From the NCBI GenBank assembly GCA_041920565.1, contig JBHGXS010000040.1, forward strand, positions 54,256-118,255: a stretch of DNA of 64,000 nucleotides, in the 5' to 3' direction. Position numbers and translations under genes: made by a program. Origin of the DNA: JAGHKQ01 sp041920565. Its GTDB lineage: Bacteria > Bacillota > Bacilli > Bacillales > Bacillaceae_G. Position 1 is the first letter of the stretch; each line of letters begins with the position of its first letter. Positions 59,574 to 64,000 of the stretch are shown piece by piece. The notes under the pieces are model-generated. The model had not been told where the DNA came from. It did no database searches and was given only the letters and a program-made list of their open reading frames with translations.

Positions 59574-59627
59574 GCTGGAACCGAAAAAAGACTGAGTACG
59601 GGGTTAACCCGTACTCAGTTTTTCTTA
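59574..59627. terminator. Tail hairpin of repeat copy E
   Basis: GCTGGAACCGAAAAAAGACT, then GAGTACGGG TTAA CCCGTACTC forms a perfect 9-bp hairpin extended by ACTGAGTACGGG / CCCGTACTCAGT, ending TTTTTCTT. This is the most complete copy of the shared tail. Confidence 0.85.
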
Positions 59628-59687
59628 AATAACTCACTTTTGTTTTGCACACTATAAAAAGGAGACAATAGAGAGGAGGGGATAATA

Positions 59688-59795
59688 ATGGGTAAAGGCA
59701 GAAGCAACAACGCGGGCCAAAAGCAGCCGAACTATGACGATTCTTCTAACTTCTCAGAAGGCAAGCAGCGCCAAACGAAAAAGCATGAGAAGTAA
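59688..59795 (+). CDS. Small hydrophilic protein (35 aa)
   Basis: GAGGAGGGG and then ATG 59688 start a 35-codon frame (MGKGRSNNAGQKQPNYDDSS, then NFSEGKQRQTKKHEK). It is strongly charged with no hydrophobic core and looks like a minor spore protein of the SASP-like kind. I cannot name the family. A strong terminator follows after a few bases, so it is a self-contained transcription unit. Confidence 0.7.
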   Translation: MGKGRSNNAGQKQPNYDDSSNFSEGKQRQTKKHEK

Positions 59796-59802
59796 CGAAA
59801 GC

Positions 59803-59831
59803 AGCCCCTTTTTGTGAAGGGGCGTTTTTAC
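59803..59831 (+). terminator. Terminator of the 35-aa gene
   Basis: GCCCCTT / AAGGGGC with a short loop, followed by GTTTTT. Confidence 0.85.
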
Positions 59832-59852
59832 GAAATGAAAAGGAGAGAGATT

Positions 59853-60032
59853 ATGCCTAAAATAAGACCAAAGTTCATGGACAGTCCCTATTTTGTAGAT
59901 GAACCGGGAAACTGGCATTTAAAACCTGGTGCTCCAGAAGAAGTACGAGAAGAATTTGAGGCGTATATGCAATCCCTTATGGTGATAGATGAGCCTGGGA
60001 CCATTCATGGCGTTCGAATCATGTATCCATGA
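59853..60032 (+). CDS. Conserved hypothetical protein (59 aa)
   Basis: AAAAGGAGAGAGA and then ATG 59853 begin MPKIRPKFMDSPYFVDEPGN, continuing WHLKPGAPEEVREEFEAYMQ and ending IHGVRIMYP. It is a compact acidic protein without membrane segments. The ATG at 59814 lies in the terminator of the previous gene and is rejected. I do not recognise the family. The strong binding site and clean end before a hairpin support a real gene. Confidence 0.75.
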   Translation: MPKIRPKFMDSPYFVDEPGNWHLKPGAPEEVREEFEAYMQSLMVIDEPGTIHGVRIMYP

Positions 60033-60065
60033 AAAGAGGATGCTCATCTGTTTTTAAGAGTACTC

Positions 60066-60209
60066 TCAGATGCCTTTTTCATCTAATGCAGCGACTTCAA
60101 TCTCTTTCAGCGGCAAATTCGTTGCTTCGCTGGCTTTAGCTTTCGGCCATTCCTTGCTTCTTTGGGGCTGCTGCAAGACGTCCATTTTAATTTTTCTTTT
60201 TTTGACCAT
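60066..60209 (-). CDS. Possible small basic protein (47 aa)
   Basis: The minus strand frame from ATG 60209 reads MVKKRKIKMDVLQQPQRSKE, then WPKAKASEATNLPLKEIEVA, and ends at TGA 60066. Codon use looks protein-like, but the sequence before the ATG is pyrimidine-rich and offers no ribosome binding site. The opposite-strand frame 60070-60252 is less convincing. Confidence 0.35.
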   Translation of the reverse strand: MVKKRKIKMDVLQQPQRSKEWPKAKASEATNLPLKEIEVAALDEKGI

Positions 60210-60316
60210 TGTAGGAAAGAGAAAAGGGACTTGCTTGTATATTCATATTTGAAGCGGTCGGGGATTGTATTGCGATTCTAAAAAGGCGGTAATGCAACAT
60301 TCATATTCAAATAAAA

Positions 60317-60356
60317 AATACCTTAGGTCGCATCATTTCGACCCAAGGTATTTTAA
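60317..60356 (-). terminator. Terminator of the pit operon
   Basis: AAAATACCTT / AAGGTATTTT with an inner GGTCG / CGACC pair. T-rich on the minus strand, adjoining the pit stop. Confidence 0.88.
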
Positions 60357-61355
60357 TTAGAAGAACAAATTTAAAATATAATACGTAATCGCGGCAAGTG
60401 TTGCAGAGATCGGCAACGTAATTACCCAAGTAATTAACATGCGTTGTGCCGTGCCCCATTTTACACCTTTCACACGGTGAGAAGCACCTACCCCTAAAAT
60501 AGAGGAAGAGATAACGTGTGTTGTACTTACAGGCAAGTGGATGTAAGTAGCACCGAAAATAACCGCCGCTGATGTTAAATCAGCTGCAACACCGTTGACA
60601 GGACGGATCTTCATGATTTTTCCGCCGACTGTTTTAATGATTTTCCAACCGCCTACAGAAGTACCTAATCCCATTGCGGTAGCACAGGAAATCTGTACCC
60701 AAGACGGGATATCAGTAGTAGAAACGAATCCGTTCGCAATGAGGGCCATCGTAATGATCCCCATCGCTTTTTGTGCGTCGTTCGTTCCGTGTGTATAAGC
60801 TTGCAGTGCGGCAGTAGCAATTTGCAGCATACGGAACTGCTTGTTCGTTTTTGTCAGGTTGGCATTTTTAAATACAACCTTAAAGATGCTGTATACGATA
60901 AAGCCGACCCCGAATGCGATAATCGGTGAAATGATAAGGGACTCTAAAATTTTTGTAAATCCCGCATAGTTAAGAGAACCGAATCCGGCAGCTGCGATTG
61001 CCGCTCCTGCGATAGAACCGATGATGGCATGGGAAGAGCTGCTTGGGATTCCGTAGTACCATGTAATCAAGTTCCATGCAATCCCTGCGATTAACGCAGA
61101 AAGAATAACGACAGAACCGTTTTCTAAAGTAAACGGATCAACAATATCTTTTGTGATCGTTTTTGCAACTCCTGTAAAGGTCAAAGCTCCGATAAAGTTC
61201 ATAGAAGCAGCCAAAATGATGGCTTGACGAGGCTTTAACGCTTTTGTTGATACGGAAGTCGCAATAGAGTTGGCTGTATCGTGAAAGCCGTTGATAAAGT
61301 CAAACGCTAAAGCTCCAATAACAATTAATACAGTAAGTACTAACATTGTATCCAT
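60357..61355 (-). CDS. pit: Low-affinity inorganic phosphate transporter PiT
   Basis: This 332-aa PiT-family membrane protein has about ten helices. It carries two copies of the PiT signature: FDFINGFHDTANSIAT (about 18-33) and QAYTHGTNDAQKAMGI (about 184-199). It imports phosphate as a metal-phosphate complex driven by protons. It follows the DUF47 gene after 14 bases, the standard arrangement in Bacillus. Confidence 0.95.
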   Translation of the reverse strand: MDTMLVLTVLIVIGALAFDFINGFHDTANSIATSVSTKALKPRQAIILAASMNFIGALTFTGVAKTITKDIVDPFTLENGSVVILSALIAGIAWNLITWYYGIPSSSSHAIIGSIAGAAIAAAGFGSLNYAGFTKILESLIISPIIAFGVGFIVYSIFKVVFKNANLTKTNKQFRMLQIATAALQAYTHGTNDAQKAMGIITMALIANGFVSTTDIPSWVQISCATAMGLGTSVGGWKIIKTVGGKIMKIRPVNGVAADLTSAAVIFGATYIHLPVSTTHVISSSILGVGASHRVKGVKWGTAQRMLITWVITLPISATLAAITYYILNLFF

Positions 61356-61369
61356 ATTTTATTAACCTC

Positions 61370-61990
61370 TTAAGCATTTTTCATGATAATAGTTTCAAGT
61401 GTGTTTGCTACACCTTGGCAGCTGTCTGCGATATCTTCTAAGTTTTCGTAAATTTCTTTGAACTGAATGATTTTGATGACATCTTTTTCTGTAGAGAACA
61501 AGTGTTTAACAGCTGTACGGTATAAAGCATCACAATTGGATTCGTAATCTTTAATCTTGATTGCATGAGTACGAATATCCGTTAATTTTTTGTCGCCCAT
61601 TAATTCAATAGAACGCGCGATTTCCTCTGTACATTTGTAGATTGCTTCCACAAATTTCACCATATATTCTGTCGGCTGTGTAACAGAATACATTTCAAAC
61701 ATAGCAGCACAATGATCCAGTCCATCTAAAATGTCATCCATGCTCATCGCAAGTTGAAGAATATCTTCCCGTTCGATAGGAGTAATAAATGCTTTATTCA
61801 ATTCCATGATGATTTCATGAACGTAAGTATCCCCTTTAGATTCGTACGCTTTCATTGTTTCGGAAAAGATTTTTAAATCACTTGCATTGTTAAGCTTGTG
61901 CTCTTCAAAAAAATGTGCACTTTCCTTTAAATTTGTAGAGATGTTACTTAACATTTCAGAAAATTTATCTTTCTTTCCTTTGAAAACCAT
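61370..61990 (-). CDS. DUF47 (PhoU-like) partner of PiT
   Basis: This 206-aa all-helical PhoU-like protein is of the DUF47 family. DUF47 genes sit directly upstream of pit and are thought to regulate the transporter. Acidic metal-binding helices resemble PhoU (YESKGDTYVHEIIMELNKAF near 48-67; IYENLEDIADSCQGVANTLE near the C-terminus). I chose the ATG at 61990 (MVFKGKKDKF) because GGAGG lies eight bases upstream; ATG 62005 overlaps that site. Confidence 0.92.
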   Translation of the reverse strand: MVFKGKKDKFSEMLSNISTNLKESAHFFEEHKLNNASDLKIFSETMKAYESKGDTYVHEIIMELNKAFITPIEREDILQLAMSMDDILDGLDHCAAMFEMYSVTQPTEYMVKFVEAIYKCTEEIARSIELMGDKKLTDIRTHAIKIKDYESNCDALYRTAVKHLFSTEKDVIKIIQFKEIYENLEDIADSCQGVANTLETIIMKNA

Positions 61991-62083
61991 TTTGAAATCC
62001 TCCATCCAAATAGATATAAACTTATTTTGCCTTCATCATTCTACATGATACGTGTCGAATTTGAGAATATATTTTCGGCAAAA

Positions 62084-62100
62084 TTTACAAAACCTTTACA
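62084..62100. promoter_or_regulatory. PhoP-box-like direct repeat upstream of DUF47-pit
   Basis: TTTACA-AAACC-TTTACA (62084-62100) has the 11-bp periodicity of Bacillus PhoP boxes (TT(A/C/T)ACA with 4-6-bp spacers). It lies about 95 bp upstream of the DUF47 start. Only two repeats are seen, whereas activation usually needs four, so it could be chance. Confidence 0.35.
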
Positions 62101-62429
62101 ATTGTAACGTTGATAAATTATTAAAGTTAATAATAGATTTACATTTATTTGATGGGGATAACGTTCGTATAAAAATGAATCTTACAAAAGTTATAAAAGC
62201 CTTCTATACTAGGAATGAGGAAAGAAAAGGGAGAGTGACCGGCCAAGGCTGAACATATGAAAATTAGTATGATATGGTTGCTATTATGATCGTATTTATC
62301 GGATGCGCGAAGACTTGCTACTTCGAGATGGGTGGCGGGATTCTTTGCCGTTCGGCATATTGGAACGAGAGTGGAATAGGAAATAAGCATCTTTAAAAAT
62401 AAACTTTCGCAGGAGATGAAAAAATCGAC
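62101..62429. other. Intergenic region without a convincing gene
   Basis: About 330 bases. A short frame, MREDLLLRDGWRDSLPFGIL then EREWNRK, at 62300-62383 has coding-like composition but no binding site and may be a gene fragment. Other frames look random. No repeat, riboswitch or terminator is evident. Confidence 0.4.
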
Positions 62430-62615
62430 ATGCTAATCGGGACTATCATTTACCAAATCGTCGTATTTCTCTTATTGCTGTTATTTTTTGCTTCCATGTT
62501 CTTATTTGTACGTTCTCTCTTGAGAAATCAATCGGGGAAATCCTCCTCCATGAAGCGAATCGAAGAAAAGCTGGATAAGATCATTGAAAATCAAGAAAAG
62601 CAGCTGAAAAACTAA
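62430..62615 (+). CDS. DUF4083-like small membrane protein (61 aa)
   Basis: This 61-aa protein has a long N-terminal membrane helix (IIYQIVVFLLLLLFFASMFL, about 6-25), then a basic loop (RSLLRNQSGKSS) and an amphipathic helix (MKRIEEKLDKIIENQEKQL). This is the layout of DUF4083 proteins in the B. cereus group, of unknown function. AGGAGATG lies about 12 bases upstream of the ATG, somewhat far. A bidirectional terminator follows. Confidence 0.75.
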   Translation: MLIGTIIYQIVVFLLLLLFFASMFLFVRSLLRNQSGKSSSMKRIEEKLDKIIENQEKQLKN

Positions 62616-62646
62616 TAATTGTAAACATATTTTTTAGAAAATAATA

Positions 62647-62683
62647 ACCCGAGTTATAACAAAATAACTCGGGCTTTTCGTTA
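62647..62683. terminator. Bidirectional terminator between the DUF4083-like and DUF3949-like genes
   Basis: AACCCGAGTTAT / ATAACTCGGGCTTTT with a short loop. Confidence 0.85.
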
Positions 62684-62686
62684 GTT

Positions 62687-62932
62687 CTATTTACGATGCT
62701 TCGACCTGTAAATAATATCGGCCACAATTGCGGAAGGTATATTGAAGAGATTTTCTTGGATATGAAAGTGCAATTGCTCTTCTTCAAAGGACATGTTTTC
62801 ATACAGTTCAAATTGGGACAAGCCGGTTCTCGCCTGCCTTTCTTTTAATCCTGCTAACATTCTGTACAGAGGTATCATCACTAAGAAGCACATAATATAG
62901 ACGGCGAGAAAGAACCAAACAACGAACAGCAT
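62687..62932 (-). CDS. DUF3949-like membrane-anchored protein (81 aa)
   Basis: The protein has an N-terminal membrane helix (MLFVVWFFLAVYIMCFLVMI) and a cytosolic part with RQARTGLSQFELYENMSFEE, followed by EEQLHFHIQENLFNIPSA. The block YENMSFEEEQLH is what I associate with DUF3949 proteins of the B. cereus group, function unknown. GGGGATAAAG precedes the ATG. It is a single-gene unit. Confidence 0.75.
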   Translation of the reverse strand: MLFVVWFFLAVYIMCFLVMIPLYRMLAGLKERQARTGLSQFELYENMSFEEEQLHFHIQENLFNIPSAIVADIIYRSKHRK

Positions 62933-63099
62933 AACTTTATCCCCTTATAGCTTTATTCTTCCCGTTGAAAACCTTATTTTTCCATATGTCTATGCAGCGG
63001 CCAGCTTATGTCATTCTAAAAAGGTCCTTTTCTTTACTTCTGTACGGCTCAATTGCTAGAATGGGAAAAGGTAGTTTATCACTAAGGAGGCTGGAGTGC

Positions 63100-63402
63100 A
63101 TGACAGTAAAAACAATTACAGCAGAGGAACTGCAAAAGCGTTTAGAAAGCGGAGAAACATTATTTTTAGTGGACGTTCGTGAAGATGAAGAGGTGGCGTA
63201 CGGTAAAATTCCGGAAGCCGTGCATATTAAAATGGGAGATATCCCGTCCAAACTGGATTTCTTTGATAAAGAAAACGAATATATTTTCATTTGCCGTTCC
63301 GGTATGCGCAGCGAGCGTGTATGCGAATATTTGCAAGAGCAAGGGTACAAGGTCGTGAACATGGAAGGCGGCATGCTGAACTGGAACGGAGAAGTGAAAT
63401 AA
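63100..63402 (+). CDS. ytwF: Rhodanese-domain protein YtwF
   Basis: This 100-aa single rhodanese domain has an active-site loop CRSGMRS (Cys about 71) followed by the conserved C-terminal NMEGGMLNWNG. LFLVDVREDEEVAYGKIPEA lies near residues 21-40. It probably transfers or carries sulfane sulfur in the cytosol. The true start is ATG 63100 after AAGGAGG; the frame upstream to 62965 is not rhodanese-like. Its place downstream of leuS-yttB is like that of YtwF in B. subtilis. Confidence 0.9.
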   Translation: MTVKTITAEELQKRLESGETLFLVDVREDEEVAYGKIPEAVHIKMGDIPSKLDFFDKENEYIFICRSGMRSERVCEYLQEQGYKVVNMEGGMLNWNGEVK

Positions 63403-63407
63403 CACAT

Positions 63408-63439
63408 GAACTTGAAGCAGCTATGCTTCAAGTTTTTTT
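63408..63439 (+). terminator. Terminator of ytwF
   Basis: AACTTGAAGCA / TGCTTCAAGTT with GCTA loop and seven T. Confidence 0.92.
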
Positions 63440-63504
63440 ATGGACAAAGAAACGCACTATGCATATATTGGTTAGAGATTTTAAACAGAAAGGTGCCAAA
63501 AAAT

Positions 63505-63744
63505 ATGCCTTCTTTTGTGCGCAATTTAAAAATCATCAATAATAATGGAGATGTGAATTTTGCAGATGGCGGCAATATTACTCCTATTGCTGTATCCAAA
63601 ACATATAATGGCTCCGGCGGTTCGAGCTTTGCCAACATTTTAAATGGACGAAGAACAAGCGAGGAAGCAGAAGGTGAAGCATTAGCTGTCCCGCTGGAAG
63701 AAGCTGAGCTACAAGAAATGACTGTGGAGGAGGAAGCAATTTAA
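63505..63744 (+). CDS. GerPF/GerPA-like spore germination protein
   Basis: This 79-aa protein starts MPSFVRNLKIINNNGDVNFA, with AVSKTYNGSGGSSFANIL following, which is the GerPA/GerPF family pattern (MPSxVGN...; KxYNGSGxxN). GerP proteins help germinants cross the spore coat. The C-terminal third is acidic (EEAEGEALAVPLEEAELQEM) and unlike standard GerPF, so it is a divergent single copy outside a gerP operon. The start at ATG 63505 follows AAAGGTG; the frame from 63406 begins within the ytwF terminator. Confidence 0.8.
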   Translation: MPSFVRNLKIINNNGDVNFADGGNITPIAVSKTYNGSGGSSFANILNGRRTSEEAEGEALAVPLEEAELQEMTVEEEAI

Positions 63745-63762
63745 CATTGTCCCGAAAGAAGT

Positions 63763-63836
63763 CTCCCACTTCTAAACGTGAAGGTGCGACAGCATCAGTG
63801 AAAGTGGGAGATGAATTTCGGTTAGGCGTAGCCTAA
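63763..63836 (+). mobile_element. Left end of an IS200/IS605-family element
   Basis: TCTCCCACTT (63770-63779) and AAGTGGGAGA form a stem with a long loop, followed by GGTTAGGCGTAGCCT, a second small hairpin. Subterminal hairpins of this kind are the recognition structures at the ends of IS200/IS605 elements. The tnpA gene begins about 65 bases further on. The exact left boundary cannot be fixed without the right end, which is outside the window. Confidence 0.65.
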
Positions 63837-63899
63837 AGTTGTTTCCTTTTTTGCGTTGTGATATAATCAGTCTTAGACAAAAGAAAGGCTATTATATCA

Positions 63900-64000
63900 A
63901 TGAAATTAGATAACAATAATCATTCAGTATTCTTGTTGTATTATCACCTTGTTTTGGTCGTGAAATATCGTAGAAAAGTGATTGATGATACTATATCTGA
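63900..64000 (+). CDS. tnpA: IS200/IS605 transposase TnpA, N-terminal part (cut by window edge)
   Basis: ATG 63900 opens MKLDNNNHSVFLLYYHLVLV and then VKYRRKVIDDTIS, which matches the N-terminus of the single-strand-specific Y1 transposases (YHLVxVxKYRRKV). The HUH motif and catalytic Tyr lie beyond the window. About 33 of the expected 130-155 residues are visible. AAAGAAAGGCT precedes the ATG. Whether a tnpB follows cannot be seen. Confidence 0.88.
   Translation, partial: MKLDNNNHSVFLLYYHLVLVVKYRRKVIDDTIS

Noticed and set aside
60070..60252. 60-aa plus-strand hydrophobic ORF
   Set aside because: It starts inside a hairpin without a ribosome binding site, and the opposite strand has better codon use.
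1..64000. rRNA or tRNA genes
   Set aside because: No cloverleaf with a GGTTCGAATCC-type T-arm and no conserved rRNA block was seen in any intergenic region.

Overview
The window is a chromosomal segment of a spore-forming Bacillaceae bacterium. The evidence is the gene content and order: a Bacillus-type glgBCDAP operon beside ldh; a menFDHBEC cluster with menA upstream; the run ytiB-ytjA-luxS-ytzI-ytkD-ytlACD-pckA-metK; then ytoA-ytpA-ytpB, ytqAB-ytzC, yttB-leuS and ytwF. Spore genes are present (sspH, yteA, spo0M, a GerPF-like gene). Gene order and protein similarity point to the Bacillus cereus group and its neighbours, but base composition looks less AT-rich than B. cereus itself (estimated by eye), so a related genus such as Ectobacillus is possible. 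The species is inference.

Layout. 1-8.8 kb: the ldh 3' end, then the glycogen operon glgB-C-D-A-P with overlapping or nearly touching genes. 8.8-14.3 kb: an accessory patch with a DinB-like protein, a small unnamed protein, a frameshifted LysR gene, a quinone-oxidoreductase remnant joined to an EamA transporter, a class 3 lipase, an AIM24-like protein and a cold-shock gene with a long leader. 14.4-24.6 kb: yteA, menA and the menaquinone cluster, interrupted between menB and menE by a terminator and an unrecognised gene. 24.6-29.5 kb: small accessory genes. 29.5-32 kb: cytochrome bd oxidase (cydAB) with a Rex-like site upstream. 32-42 kb: carbonic anhydrase, yidD, a solo structured IS200/IS605-type element, luxS, ytkD, an ABC importer, pckA and SAM-riboswitch-controlled metK. 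42-50.5 kb: MFS exporter, Hsp20, sspH, glycosyltransferase plus PAP2 phosphatase, ytoA, and ytpAB plus spo0M. 50.5-53.6 kb: corA under an Mg2+ (M-box) riboswitch and the ytqAB tRNA-modification pair. 53.7-64 kb: small genes, a polysaccharide deacetylase broken by an in-frame amber codon, yttB, T-box-controlled leuS, a PiT phosphate transporter with its DUF47 partner, ytwF, a GerPF-like gene and the left end of an IS200/IS605 element that runs off the window.

How the genes work together. Most of the window is core metabolism with classical RNA control: glycogen storage, menaquinone synthesis feeding the quinol oxidase CydAB, the methyl cycle (metK and luxS), gluconeogenesis (pckA), Mg2+ and phosphate uptake, and leucyl-tRNA charging. 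Three riboswitch-type leaders (SAM-I, M-box, T-box Leu) each sit in front of the gene they would be expected to control.

The least explained signal is a dispersed intergenic family at five places (about 14.4, 26.0, 29.3, 42.1 and 59.5 kb). Each copy is an array of GTGCAATT-like motifs spaced 20-21 bp apart, in the better copies with two alternating spacers (a 41-bp double unit). It is followed by a conserved tail of the type GGAACC-A(n)-ACTGAGTACGG that usually forms a terminator hairpin. I do not recognise this family. The second unexplained element is the solo structured omega-RNA/HEARO-like sequence between ytjA and luxS. I saw no rRNA, tRNA, CRISPR array or prophage.
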